In this document: positions 42,265 through 51,420 of the stretch, piece after piece
Layout: each line of letters opens with the position of its first letter
Numbering within the stretch: position 1 is the stretch's first letter
The notes under the pieces: model-generated
The model's input: the letters and a program-made list of their open reading frames with translations, nothing else
Database searches by the model: none
Told to the model about the DNA's origin: nothing
Assembly (NCBI GenBank): GCA_018821435.1
Contig: JAHJME010000044.1
Location: 1 to 64,000 of the forward strand
Direction of reading: 5' to 3'
Length of the DNA stretch: 64,000 nucleotides
DNA from: Alphaproteobacteria bacterium
GTDB lineage: Bacteria; Pseudomonadota; Alphaproteobacteria; Caulobacterales; Caulobacteraceae
Translations under genes and position numbers: made by a program

Positions 42265-44076
42265 ATGGATCGCAGGCTTTTCCTCCAGGGCGCCACGGGC
42301 GCGGCGCTGGCCACGGCCTTGCCGGCGGCGGCGCAAGGGCAGACCGAGGATGCGAAGCTCCACGCCCTGATGGACAGGTTCTGGGACGAGCAGGTCGCCG
42401 AGGATCCGGAGACCGCGACCGAGCTGGGCCTGGACGTCGGCGCCCGCGCCGGTCTGCGCGCGAAGCTCAGCGACTATTCGCCGGCCGGCCGCGACGCGAT
42501 GTTCCAGCGGATCAAGGGCCGGCTGAACCGGCTCAAAGCCATCGATCGAACCAAGCTGGGGGCCGCCGCCCAGATCGACTACGACGTCGTGGCCTATCAG
42601 TACGAAACCGCGGTCAAGGGCGGCGAGCGGTTCCGGTTCGGCGAGGGCCCGTCGGCCAGTTTCTCGTACGCCCCTTATTCGCCCTACATCATCAGCCAGC
42701 TTTCGGGGCCCTATCAGGCGCTGCCGGACTTCCTGGAGTCCAAGCATCCGGTGGCCAGCGCCGCCGACGCCGACGCCTATCTCCAGCGTCTGCGCGGCCT
42801 GGCCGCAGCCCTGGAGGTCGCCACCAAGACCCTGCGGGCCGAAGCGGCTCGCGGCGTGCTGGCGCCCGGTTTCCTGCTGGAACAGACCAGCGTGCAGCTG
42901 GGCAAGCTGGCGGCCTCGGACGGCCTGGCGACCGCCTTCGCGAAGAAGGCCGCCGCCGCCGGGATCGCCGGGGACTGGCAGGCGCGGGCAGACGATATCC
43001 TGACCAAGGCCGTGCGGCCCGCCGTCGAGCGGCAGAAGGCGGCGGTGGACGCTCTGCGCAAGACCGCCAAGGACGACGCCGGCATCTGGAAGATTCCGGA
43101 CGGCGAGGCCTATTACGCCGGCGCGGTGGGCTACCAGACGACGACGTCGCTGAAGCCCGAGGAGATCCACGAGCTGGGCCTGCGGCAGGTGCAGGAACTG
43201 ACCGCCCAGATCGACACGCTGCTCCGCGCCCAGGGCCTGACCGGCGGCTCGGTGAGCGAACGCCTGGTGGCGCTGAACCACCGGCCGGATCAGCTTTACG
43301 CCAACACCGACGCGGGCCGCGCCGAGCTGCTGGCCTACCTCAACGTTCGCGTGGCCGACGTGCAGAAGCGCCTGCCCAGGGTGTTCGCCACCATCCCCAA
43401 CGCGCCGATGGAGATCGTCCGCGTGCCGCCGGCCATCGAGGACGGGGCGGCCAACGGCTACGCCCAGGGCGCCTCGCTGGACGGCAAACGGCCGGGGCGG
43501 TTCTACATCAACCTCAAGGACACCTCGGAGTGGCCGCGCTACTCGCTACCCAGCCTGGCGTTCCACGAGGCGTATCCGGGCCACCTTTGGCAGGGCGCGA
43601 TCTCGCAGCAATCGACCGACATCCCGATGCTGCGCCGGCAGGGTGGCGGGTTCTCGGCGTATGGCGAGGGCTGGGGCCTCTATGCCGAGCAGCTGGGCGA
43701 CGAGTTGGGCTGCTACGACGACGATCCGCTGGGCAAGATCGGCTACCTCCAGTCCATCCTGTTCCGCGCCGTGCGGCTGGTGGTCGACACCGGCCTGCAC
43801 GCCAAGCGTTGGAGCCGCGAGAAGGCCACGGACTTCATGGTCGAGGCGACGGGACGGCCGCGCGGCGGCATGCAGCGCGAGATCGACCGCTACTGCGTCT
43901 GGCCGGGCCAGGCGTGCAGCTACAAGGTGGGCCATAACGAGTGGGTCCGCCTGCGCGAGGACGCCCGCGCCCGGCAGGGCGAGCGCTTCGATATCAAGCA
44001 GTTCCACGAGGTGCTGAAGCGCGGGCGCCTGCCGCTGGTGGTGCTGGAGCGGGTGGTGACGACGAGCTTGACCTAG
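42265..44076 (+). CDS. DUF885 family metallopeptidase-like protein (exported)
   Basis: 603 residues. It starts with a Tat-like signal (MDRRLFLQGATGAALATALP, with RR). The body is mostly helical DUF885. SLAFHEAYPGHLWQ holds an HExxxGH-type metal site, with a downstream Glu in YGEGWGLYAEQL. IDRYCVWPGQACSYKVG is the usual C-terminal signature. DUF885 proteins are gluzincin-like carboxypeptidases or dipeptidyl hydrolases of uncertain substrate. It is periplasmic. The frame upstream of 42265 lacks family similarity, so the ATG at 42265 is preferred. Confidence 0.92.
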   Translation: MDRRLFLQGATGAALATALPAAAQGQTEDAKLHALMDRFWDEQVAEDPETATELGLDVGARAGLRAKLSDYSPAGRDAMFQRIKGRLNRLKAIDRTKLGAAAQIDYDVVAYQYETAVKGGERFRFGEGPSASFSYAPYSPYIISQLSGPYQALPDFLESKHPVASAADADAYLQRLRGLAAALEVATKTLRAEAARGVLAPGFLLEQTSVQLGKLAASDGLATAFAKKAAAAGIAGDWQARADDILTKAVRPAVERQKAAVDALRKTAKDDAGIWKIPDGEAYYAGAVGYQTTTSLKPEEIHELGLRQVQELTAQIDTLLRAQGLTGGSVSERLVALNHRPDQLYANTDAGRAELLAYLNVRVADVQKRLPRVFATIPNAPMEIVRVPPAIEDGAANGYAQGASLDGKRPGRFYINLKDTSEWPRYSLPSLAFHEAYPGHLWQGAISQQSTDIPMLRRQGGGFSAYGEGWGLYAEQLGDELGCYDDDPLGKIGYLQSILFRAVRLVVDTGLHAKRWSREKATDFMVEATGRPRGGMQREIDRYCVWPGQACSYKVGHNEWVRLREDARARQGERFDIKQFHEVLKRGRLPLVVLERVVTTSLT

Positions 44077-44134
44077 ACATCGCCCTGCAACCGAGGCCGA
44101 GAGTACGTAGATACCCCTAGTTGCAGCGATTCTC

Positions 44135-44160
44135 CTTACGGTAGAGTGTGGCTCCGTAAG
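44135..44160. repeat. Inverted repeat upstream of a small membrane protein
   Basis: CTTACGG (44135-44141) and CCGTAAG (44154-44160) are perfect 7-base arms around 12 bases, within an unusually AT-rich stretch (44100-44192). It could be a regulator site or leader for the gene at 44193. It could instead end the DUF885 transcript, although no T-run follows. Confidence 0.45.
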
Positions 44161-44192
44161 CATAGCCATTCTGTATCGGAGCACTCGCGTAA

Positions 44193-44360
44193 ATGGGTGA
44201 CGCCCTCTTCCAGCGCCTGCAAGGTGTCCGGAGGCGAAGTGCGCGGCGGCGCAGGCTACCCTTGGGCTATGGCCTGCTGATCGGCGCGGCGATCTCTATC
44301 GGACTCTGGGGGCTGATCGTCTGGGCCGTAGTCACGGCGCTCCGCGGGGGCGTGCCCTGA
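44193..44360 (+). CDS. Small basic single-span membrane protein (55 aa)
   Basis: MGDALFQRLQGVRRRSARRR is followed by a membrane segment (LPLGYGLLIGAAISIGLWGL, IVWAVVTAL) and a short tail GGVP. The strongly basic N-terminus predicts an N-in orientation. GGAG lies 11 bases before the ATG. GC-rich third positions support coding. It is too short for most gene finders. No family is recognised. Confidence 0.6.
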   Translation: MGDALFQRLQGVRRRSARRRRLPLGYGLLIGAAISIGLWGLIVWAVVTALRGGVP

Positions 44361-44509
44361 GCCGACGGCCCGGACGTCACGCTCACGTCTGGCGCAGGTG
44401 GTCAGGCGACACCCCACGCCCAAGATGAAGCGAATGGCCTCTGGTCCCCTGGCGCGCTTCCGCGCTAGACGAAGGACGAGATATCAAGAGTCAATGGGGG
44501 ACACGGGTA

Positions 44510-46165
44510 ATGGCGGAAGTCGCCGCGACGGATGCGCCGGAGAAGCCGACGTCGCTACGGACCGTTATCGCCGCCTCGTCCGCCGGGACGACGTTCGAGT
44601 GGTATGACTTCTTCGTCTTCGGAAGCCTGACCGGCGTCATCTCCAAGACCTTCTTCACGGGCCTGCCCGAGACGGCCGCCTTGGCTGCGGCGCTGGCGCT
44701 GTTCGGGACCGGTTTCCTGTTCCGGCCGCTGGGCGCGCTGGTGTTCGGGCGCATCGGCGACCGCGCCGGGCGCAAGGGCGCGTTCCTGGCTACCGTGCTG
44801 CTGATGGGCGGCGCCACCGTCGCGATCGGCCTGCTGCCCAGCTACACCCAGGCCGGCATCATCGGCCCGCTGCTGCTGATCCTGATGCGCATCATCCAGG
44901 GGTTCGCCCTGGGTGGAGAGTATGGCGGGGCGGCGATCTATGTGGCCGAGCACGCGCCGGCCAACGGCCGCGGCAAGGCGACCAGCTGGATCCAGAGCTC
45001 GGCGGCGTTCGGCCTGTTCGGCGCGCTTATCGTGATCCTGGTCACCCGGACCGCCATCGGCAACGAGGCCTTCGACGCCTGGGGCTGGCGGATCCCGTTC
45101 CTGTTCTCCGGCGTCCTGCTGGCCATCTCGATCTGGATGCGCCTGAAGCTCACCGAGAGCCCCGAGTTCGCCAAACTGAAGGCCGAGGGCAACGAGTCCA
45201 AGGCCCCCTTCAAGGAAGCGTTCGGGGCGTGGCCGAACCTGAAGCTGGTGCTGATCGCCCTGGGCGGCGTGATGTTCGCTCAAGGGGCCGTCTGGTACAC
45301 GGTGTTCTTCTACGTCCAGACCTTCATGGAGCGCTTCCTGAAGGTGGCGCCTGAGACCATCAACCTGCTGATGCTGTCGGCCACGGCGGCCAGCGCGGTG
45401 CTGTACGTGGTGTTCGGCTGGCTGTCGGACCGGATCGGCCGCAAGCCGGTGATGTTGTTCGGCATGATCCTGATGACCGCGGCCTACTTCCCCGGCTTCC
45501 ACATGCTGTCCAAGACGCTGAACCCGGCCCTGGCTGAGGCCGAGGCCGCGGCGCCGGTCGTGGTGATCGCCGACCCGGCCGACTGCTCGGTCCAGTTCGA
45601 TCCCGTGGGCAAGGCCAGCTTCCTGTCGTCGTGCGACATCGCCAAGTCGACCTTGGCCAACGCGGGCGTCTCCTACAAGAACGAGCCCGGCGTGCCGGGG
45701 AAATCCGCCCTGGTGCGGATCGGCAGCCAGACCATTCCGTCCACCAGCGCCGCGGGCCTGTCGGCGCCGGTCGCCAAGGCGGTGAAGACCAGTGTCGAGA
45801 CGCGGCTGAAGACGGCGCTGGCCACGGCCGGCTACCCGCCCAAGGCGGACCCCGCGCGCATGAACCTGCTGGGCGCGTTCGGCGTACTGCTGGTGTTCGT
45901 GATCGCGGCGACGGCGCTGTACGGCCCGATCGCGGCCTGCCTGGTGGAGCTGTTCCCCACGCGGGTGCGCTACACGGCCATGTCGCTGCCCTATCACATC
46001 GGCACCGGCTGGGTCGGCGGCTTCGTCCCCTTCACCGCCTTCGCCATCGTGACCACCGTGGGCGACCTCTATTCCGGGCTCTGGTACCCGCTGGCCTTCA
46101 CGGTGATCTCGATCCTGGTCTGCTTCTTCCTGCTGCCCGAGACCAAGGGCAAGTCGCTCAGCTAA
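44510..46165 (+). CDS. MHS-family MFS transporter with inserted soluble domain
   Basis: 551 residues. The metabolite:H+ symporter subfamily signature is clear: SSAGTTFEWYDFFVFG, GRIGDRAGRK, LMRIIQGFALGGEYGGAA, RLTESPEF-like LKLTESPEFAKL, GWLSDRIGRKP and, near the end, LVELFPTRVRYTAMS and LPETKGKSL. Between the eighth/ninth membrane segment and the next lies an extra about 115-residue hydrophilic segment (about 337-450). It has two cysteines (ADCSVQF, SSCDIAK) and no membrane helices. Most MHS members lack it. The substrate is likely a carboxylate or osmolyte, by family. The binding site is GGGGGA upstream. Confidence 0.92.
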   Translation: MAEVAATDAPEKPTSLRTVIAASSAGTTFEWYDFFVFGSLTGVISKTFFTGLPETAALAAALALFGTGFLFRPLGALVFGRIGDRAGRKGAFLATVLLMGGATVAIGLLPSYTQAGIIGPLLLILMRIIQGFALGGEYGGAAIYVAEHAPANGRGKATSWIQSSAAFGLFGALIVILVTRTAIGNEAFDAWGWRIPFLFSGVLLAISIWMRLKLTESPEFAKLKAEGNESKAPFKEAFGAWPNLKLVLIALGGVMFAQGAVWYTVFFYVQTFMERFLKVAPETINLLMLSATAASAVLYVVFGWLSDRIGRKPVMLFGMILMTAAYFPGFHMLSKTLNPALAEAEAAAPVVVIADPADCSVQFDPVGKASFLSSCDIAKSTLANAGVSYKNEPGVPGKSALVRIGSQTIPSTSAAGLSAPVAKAVKTSVETRLKTALATAGYPPKADPARMNLLGAFGVLLVFVIAATALYGPIAACLVELFPTRVRYTAMSLPYHIGTGWVGGFVPFTAFAIVTTVGDLYSGLWYPLAFTVISILVCFFLLPETKGKSLS

Positions 46166-47481
46166 GGCTTCGCCGGACCGTCCAGCTGGGTGATCGTCGC
46201 GTAGGAGGGCTGGGTCGTGGCCTGCAGCTTCCTGGCCACCACCTCGGCTTCGCGCAGCGCACGCAGCACGTTGCCGCCGGCGACCTTGGCGAGGTCCTGG
46301 TCGGACCAGCCGCGGCGGGCCAGTTCGGCCAGCAGGTCGGGGAACTTGTCCACGCCGTCCAGCCCCACCGGGGTGTCGCCGATGCCGTCGAAGTCGGAGC
46401 CGATGCCGACGCAGTCCACGCCGCAGACCTTGGCGATGTGCTCCACGTGGTCGGCCACCTGGCTCAGCGTCGCCGGCGGGCCGGGATGTTGCTTGTCCCA
46501 GGCGTCGAGGGCGGCCTTTGCCTTCTCGGGCTGGCCGATATAGAGGCCGCCGAACGGCGGTGAGTTGTAGCGGGCCTGCTCGGCCGAGCGGTCGGCGGCC
46601 CACTTGTTGCGCGCCTCGGACACATAGGTCGTGGCGAAGTTGACCATGACCACGCCGCGGTTCGCCTTCACCAGCGCCAGCACCTCGTCGGAGACGTTGC
46701 GGGCGTGCGGGGCCACCGCCGCCGAGCCGGAGTGGGAGAAGATCACCGGCGCCTGGCTGACCCCAAGGGCGTCCTTCATGGTCTTCTCGGAGACATGGCT
46801 GAGGTCCACCAGCATCCCCATGCGGTTCATCTCGGCCACCACCGCCTTGCCGAACGGGGTCAGGCCGTTGTGGATCGGGTTGGCCGTCGCACTGTCGCCC
46901 CACCGGTTGTTGAGCGCGTGGGTCAGGGTCATGTAGCGCGCGCCGGCGGCGTACATCTGGCGCAGGACCGGCAGGCTGTCGTTGATCTGGTGGCCGCCCT
47001 CGATCCCGATCAGCGAGGCGACCTTGCCCGCCTTGTGGATGCGGATCACGTCGTCGGCGGTGTAGGCCATCTCGAAAACGTCGGGATAGCGCGTGGCCAT
47101 CCCCTTCACGATGTCGATCTGCTCCATCGTCATCTGGACCGCGATCGGCCCGTCGAACTGCGGCGAGATGAACACCGACCAGAACTGGCCGCCAACGTGA
47201 CCCGCGCGAAGGCGCGGGATGTCGGTCATCAGGCCGATGTCCCCGGGCTTTTCACCGGGCAGCTTGGAGGTGTCGGACCGCAGGTCGATCTTGCCCACGT
47301 CGCCGCCGGCCCGACCGCGGATCTCGCCCGGCAGGTCGTTATGGCCGTCGATCAGCGGCGTCTTGGCCAGCACCTTGTCGATGCGCGCCTTGATCGCCGG
47401 ATCGATGGGCTGGGCCCATACAGATCCCGCCGCCAGCACCGCCAAGGCGGCCCCGCATGCCGCCGCCGACTTCCAAGCCAT
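46162..47481 (-). CDS. Membrane dipeptidase (M19 family, renal-dipeptidase-like)
   Basis: 439 residues with a signal peptide ending SVWAQ. Zinc-site residues are HxD in LIDGHNDLPGE, the bridging Glu in IGIEGGHQI, His in VDLSHVSEKT and FSHSGSAAV, and Asp in IGSDFDGIGD. It hydrolyses dipeptides, often D-amino-acid-containing or dehydro ones, in the periplasm. It converges on the MHS transporter gene with a 4-base overlap. The following TonB receptor, about 80 bases upstream of its start, points the same way and might deliver peptides, but that is an inference. Confidence 0.94.
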   Translation of the reverse strand: MAWKSAAACGAALAVLAAGSVWAQPIDPAIKARIDKVLAKTPLIDGHNDLPGEIRGRAGGDVGKIDLRSDTSKLPGEKPGDIGLMTDIPRLRAGHVGGQFWSVFISPQFDGPIAVQMTMEQIDIVKGMATRYPDVFEMAYTADDVIRIHKAGKVASLIGIEGGHQINDSLPVLRQMYAAGARYMTLTHALNNRWGDSATANPIHNGLTPFGKAVVAEMNRMGMLVDLSHVSEKTMKDALGVSQAPVIFSHSGSAAVAPHARNVSDEVLALVKANRGVVMVNFATTYVSEARNKWAADRSAEQARYNSPPFGGLYIGQPEKAKAALDAWDKQHPGPPATLSQVADHVEHIAKVCGVDCVGIGSDFDGIGDTPVGLDGVDKFPDLLAELARRGWSDQDLAKVAGGNVLRALREAEVVARKLQATTQPSYATITQLDGPAKP

Positions 47482-47560
47482 CTACAAGCCCCTTCGTTCA
47501 GACCGTCAGGTTGCAGAGCCGTCCGGGGCGGTCAACGCCGGGCGGACATCGCGGCCGCGA

Positions 47561-49912
47561 TCAGAACTCGGTCGACAACGTCACCTGCACCGTCCGGCGC
47601 GGTCCCGGCCGGAACGTGGCCGGCGTGTTCGTCGTGGTGGTGATCGTGCCGAGGTAGTCCTCGTCCAGCAGGTTGTCGACGTTGACCCGCGCCTTCACGT
47701 TCTTCAGCGGCCCGACGAAGATGCCGTCGCCCAAATCGAGGTAGGCGGCCAGGATCGTGTAGCCGCCGGTCGACTCGGTATTCACGAAATTGGTGTAGCG
47801 CTTGGAGATCGTGCGGGCCGACAGGTTCAGCACGGCGCCGGGCGCGGGCTCATAGGTGACGCCGCCCTGGAACAGCCACTTCGGGAAGTCCGGCACCCGG
47901 TTTCCGGCGATCGCGAAGGTGGCGAAGTTGTCTTTGAATTCGGCGACATTGTACGAAACGTTGGCGTTGAAATAGACCTTGCCGCCGAACAGCTCCGGCT
48001 TCCACTGGCCGCTGAACTCGCCGCCGTGCGCCTCCACCGCGCCGACGTTCTGGAAGAACGTCTCGGTCGTCGTGCTGCCCGGCACGGGCGAGGCGAACGA
48101 CTGCAGCCGGTTGTCGAACTTGGTGAAGTAGGCGACCAGCGAGGCGTTGAACGTCGGCCGGTTGGTGCGCACGCCGATCTCGTAGTTCTTGGCCTTCTCG
48201 GCCTCGGGTCCAGGCGCGAGCGGGCTGGCGGCCGAGAAGATGTCGTCCGCCCCACGCGGCAGGGCCATGTTCTCGGAATATGACGCGAAGATCTGCTCGC
48301 GATCGGTCGCCGACCACACCGCGCCGACTTGCGGCAGGAAATAGTCCTTCCAGTTGTCGGTGATCGTCGGCGTGCGGCGGTTGATGAAGTCAGCCGGGTT
48401 CCGATAGCCGGAGATCTCGTAGTCGATATCCAGGCCCTTGAAGCCCACATCCACCTTCAACCGGTCGTCCAGCAGGCTGACGGTGTCCTTCAGGAAGACC
48501 TGCGTGGTCTTGCGGGTCGAGGTGTAGTTGCGCTGCAGGTGGACGGGCTCGTTGAACAGCGGCGCGCCGTCGGGATTGCCGTTCTCCACGTTGTAGCGCT
48601 GCTGCGTGCGATGATAGTCGTCGTCCTCGTACCAGGCGCCGGCCTGGATCGTGTTGATCCCCCATCGCCAGGTCAGGTTGCCGGTCACGCCCTTGCGCGT
48701 GCCGTCGATGGTGGACAGGCCATACTGGATGCCGCGCGGCGCGAAGAGGCCGGCCACGATCAGCCGCTCGGCATTGTAGTTGGTCAGTGACGTCGCATAG
48801 GCCTCGGGCGAGACGCCGTAGCCTTGCTTGTCCTCGTAGTAGCCGGTCACGGACAGGTCGACGGCCTCGCCCAGCGGCGTCTTCACGGTCGTTGCGTAGA
48901 GGTGGTCCTCGCGGCTGTTCACGGCGAACTTGTAATACTGGTTGTAGTTGGCGTTCGAGTAAGGCGGCGCGCCCACCGCCGTGATCGGCAGCGAGGTGGC
49001 GGTGGCCGGCGTGCCGAACGCGCCCGGCACGGGGATGTAGCCCAGATAGGCGAAGTCACGCCCGCTGCGGCCGAAGATGTCGCCCGCCGTCCCGAGGTAC
49101 TGCGCCTTGGTGATCGAGGGGCTGTCGTAGTCGAAGTACTTGTTGTGCACGGTCTGGAAGGTGATCGAGCCCTCGCCGAACCGGTAGCGGAGCTGGCCCT
49201 CGTAGTGGTCGCGGTCGATGGTGCCCGGCCCGCGCCACAGTTCGCCCGACACGGTCGAGAAGCTGCCGAACGCCGAGAAGCCGTTGTGTTCGCCGGTGTC
49301 CACGCGGGCGAAGGCGCGCAGCAGCTCGTCCGAGCCGCGGCTGAAGCTGACCCGGCCGCCGAACGTCTCGGCGGGGCCGCGGCTGATGTAGCTGACGATC
49401 GGCCCCAGCGACGCGTAGCTGGCCAGCGAGACGTCGCCCGAGCCGGCCGACGCGGTGACCCGCGCCAGGTTCTCATTGTCGACGTAGCGATAGATGGGCG
49501 AACCCCCGAACTGGTCGGAGCGGCCCATCGGCACGTCGTCCAGCAGGAAGCCGATCTGCTGGAAGTTGAAGGCCCGCACCGAGACCGAGTTGCCGAACTC
49601 GTACATGCCCAGTGCGTCGTTGGCCTGGACGTTGAAGCCCGGCAAGCTTTCCAGCATCTTCAGGCCGGTGATGCCGGCGGGCGCCGACAGCAGGGCGTCG
49701 CTGGTGATCGAGACCGTCGCGGTGACGTGGTCGGCGCCGATGGCCACGCTGGCCTCCGAGACACGGCTCCCGGTGACGACCAGCTCCTCGACCGCCGACG
49801 GCGTGGTCTGGCCTAGCGCCTCGGACCCGACGAAGGCGCCGAACAGCGCGCCGACACTCGCCAACCGCCGGCCCGCCCGCCGAACGCCATACGCTTTCGA
49901 AGTCTTCGCCAT
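47561..49912 (-). CDS. TonB-dependent receptor
   Basis: 783 residues from ATG 49912 (GGAG about 10 bases upstream). The signal region is VGALFGAFVGSEALGQ, followed by a TonB-box-like VEELVVTGSRVSEA. The plug is LKMLESLPGFNVQANDALGM to LGPIVSYISRGPAETF. The barrel ends VQVTLSTEF with a C-terminal Phe. The longer frame to 49969 has no better start. The ligand is unknown, and the N-terminal plug lacks siderophore-type motifs. The neighbouring M19 dipeptidase suggests a peptide or other nutrient. No Fur-like box was noticed upstream. Confidence 0.92.
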   Translation of the reverse strand: MAKTSKAYGVRRAGRRLASVGALFGAFVGSEALGQTTPSAVEELVVTGSRVSEASVAIGADHVTATVSITSDALLSAPAGITGLKMLESLPGFNVQANDALGMYEFGNSVSVRAFNFQQIGFLLDDVPMGRSDQFGGSPIYRYVDNENLARVTASAGSGDVSLASYASLGPIVSYISRGPAETFGGRVSFSRGSDELLRAFARVDTGEHNGFSAFGSFSTVSGELWRGPGTIDRDHYEGQLRYRFGEGSITFQTVHNKYFDYDSPSITKAQYLGTAGDIFGRSGRDFAYLGYIPVPGAFGTPATATSLPITAVGAPPYSNANYNQYYKFAVNSREDHLYATTVKTPLGEAVDLSVTGYYEDKQGYGVSPEAYATSLTNYNAERLIVAGLFAPRGIQYGLSTIDGTRKGVTGNLTWRWGINTIQAGAWYEDDDYHRTQQRYNVENGNPDGAPLFNEPVHLQRNYTSTRKTTQVFLKDTVSLLDDRLKVDVGFKGLDIDYEISGYRNPADFINRRTPTITDNWKDYFLPQVGAVWSATDREQIFASYSENMALPRGADDIFSAASPLAPGPEAEKAKNYEIGVRTNRPTFNASLVAYFTKFDNRLQSFASPVPGSTTTETFFQNVGAVEAHGGEFSGQWKPELFGGKVYFNANVSYNVAEFKDNFATFAIAGNRVPDFPKWLFQGGVTYEPAPGAVLNLSARTISKRYTNFVNTESTGGYTILAAYLDLGDGIFVGPLKNVKARVNVDNLLDEDYLGTITTTTNTPATFRPGPRRTVQVTLSTEF

Positions 49913-50065
49913 CGCCAGTTGCTCCCGCTGCCTGGAGCAAGAGGGGGCGTCGTCTCTTGAGGGCGACAAGAGCGTGACAGCGGTGTGACGGCGAAAAAGG
50001 CACGAACGGTCGCTAATGAGCAGCGGATGATCGCCCGGCGCCGGGTTCCTTGGCGCCGCCGCCGT

Positions 50066-50950
50066 TCAGGAGGCGATGGGTACGGTCTCGGTGGTCACCC
50101 CCGCCGCGTCCAGCGCCTCGCGCTCGGTGCGCCAGCCCGAGCCGGTGATCAGCCGCGCGACGGTCAGGCCCTCGGCCGCCAGCTCGGCGAGCTGGTCCAC
50201 GGTGCGGCCGTCCAGCCGGTGGGCGTCGCGACGGGCCAGCGCCAGAACGTCGTCGTGCGCCTCGGGATCGCAGACCAGGACGTCGGCGGCCGACAGCGCG
50301 CGGGCGGCCCGCAAGGTCAGCAGGTCGGCCGGCCCCCGCGCATCGATGTATTGCACCGAACCCAGCAGCATCGGGCCCTCGAACAGCGCGGCGCGCAGGC
50401 GTTCCTTCGCGCCCTCCATATCGCCGGCGATAGCGGCCTCGGCGGCGGGACCGGTCAGGGCCGCGCGCAGGAAGCGGCGGCGGACGTGCGCCTCGGGCAG
50501 GGCCGCACGGACCTCGTCCTGCAGGCTGCGGAACAGGGCGGCCACCCGGCCGGTCCCCTCCGGCACCCGGGCCTCGATGTCGTGGCGCAGCATGGTGGCT
50601 AGCATGGGGGAGGCGCCGCCCGTGCCGATGGCGGCCACCACCTCGCCCCGGTCGATGACCGCCGGCGTGGTGAAATCGCAGAGCGCCGGGCGGTCGACCA
50701 CGTTCACCGGCACGTGGGCGGCGCGCGCGGCCTGGGCCGCCGCCATCGCCCATTGATCGTCGTCGCCGGCCACGAAGGCCAGCGTCATCCCGGCATAGGC
50801 CTTGGGATCGAGCGCGTCGTCGCCCGTCAGCCGGACCAGCGTCGCCGGCGACCCCGCGAACAGCCGGACCTTGGCCTCCGCCGCCTCGCCCTCGCCCGCG
50901 ATGGCCACCGAGCGGCCGGCGAGCGGGAAGAAGGCGGGGAAGGCGTCCAC
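50066..50950 (-). CDS. Siroheme-synthase-like protein with truncated methyltransferase domain
   Basis: 294 residues from GTG 50950, starting one base after the cytochrome c stop. Residues 1-about 200 form a precorrin-2 dehydrogenase/ferrochelatase (Met8/CysG N-terminal) module. The NAD loop is VAIAGEGEAAEAK. NVVDRPALCDFTTPAVIDRG and AIGTGGASPMLATMLR follow, then a helical C-terminal part. The last about 90 residues resemble the start of a SUMT methyltransferase (DLLTLRAARALSAADVLVCD). They lack the GAGPGD loop, read TGSGW where GGDPF is expected, and stop where the second half should begin. It may make siroheme from precorrin-2, needing a separate SUMT. Confidence 0.8.
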   Translation of the reverse strand: MDAFPAFFPLAGRSVAIAGEGEAAEAKVRLFAGSPATLVRLTGDDALDPKAYAGMTLAFVAGDDDQWAMAAAQAARAAHVPVNVVDRPALCDFTTPAVIDRGEVVAAIGTGGASPMLATMLRHDIEARVPEGTGRVAALFRSLQDEVRAALPEAHVRRRFLRAALTGPAAEAAIAGDMEGAKERLRAALFEGPMLLGSVQYIDARGPADLLTLRAARALSAADVLVCDPEAHDDVLALARRDAHRLDGRTVDQLAELAAEGLTVARLITGSGWRTEREALDAAGVTTETVPIAS

Positions 50951-50951
50951 G

Positions 50952-51293
50952 CTACTTCAGGGTCTTGATGTAGGCGACCAGCGCGGCGCGGTTCTCGTCG
51001 TTGGGCACCGAGATCATCATCTTGGTGCCGGGTGCGAAGGCGGGCGGGCTCTTCAGGAACGCGTCGAGGTTCTCGTCGGTCCAGACGCCCTCCTTGGCCT
51101 TCAGGGCCGGCGAGAACGCGAAGGCCCCCTCGCCGATCTTCTGGCCGGCGATGCCGGTCAGGCTGGGGCCCATGGGCGAACCGCCGTGGCACATCTTGCA
51201 CTGCATGTTGAACAGCTGGGCGCCGTCGGCGGCCAGGGCTGGCGCAGCGGCGAGCGAAAGGATCAGGGCGGCGGCGGCGGCGGCGCGAGACAT
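50952..51293 (-). CDS. Small c-type cytochrome
   Basis: 113 residues. The signal peptide is MSRAAAAAALILSLAAAPALA. Class I cytochrome c follows, with the haem site CKMCH near residue 33 and likely axial Met in GTKMMISVP. C-terminal helix ENRAALVAYIKTLK completes the fold. It is periplasmic. It lies divergent from an IorAB-type molybdenum hydroxylase operon, which often passes electrons to a cytochrome c, so it is a plausible partner. It is followed with 1 base spacing by the siroheme-synthase-like gene. Confidence 0.92.
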   Translation of the reverse strand: MSRAAAAAALILSLAAAPALAADGAQLFNMQCKMCHGGSPMGPSLTGIAGQKIGEGAFAFSPALKAKEGVWTDENLDAFLKSPPAFAPGTKMMISVPNDENRAALVAYIKTLK

Positions 51294-51420
51294 GGAGGCT
51301 CCTGCAGTTCGTAAGGCCGGTACGGATTATCCTGCAACCGCGTCCCGGACCAAGGTTCGATTTACGCGGAAGTCTGAACAGCGTTAGGATCGACGACAAA
51401 TCAGGCGACGGAGCAGCCCT

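Noticed and set aside
44555..46903. A 782-residue minus-strand frame across the MHS transporter and dipeptidase
   Set aside because: The two conserved genes explain the DNA, and the frame has no domain or plausible start.
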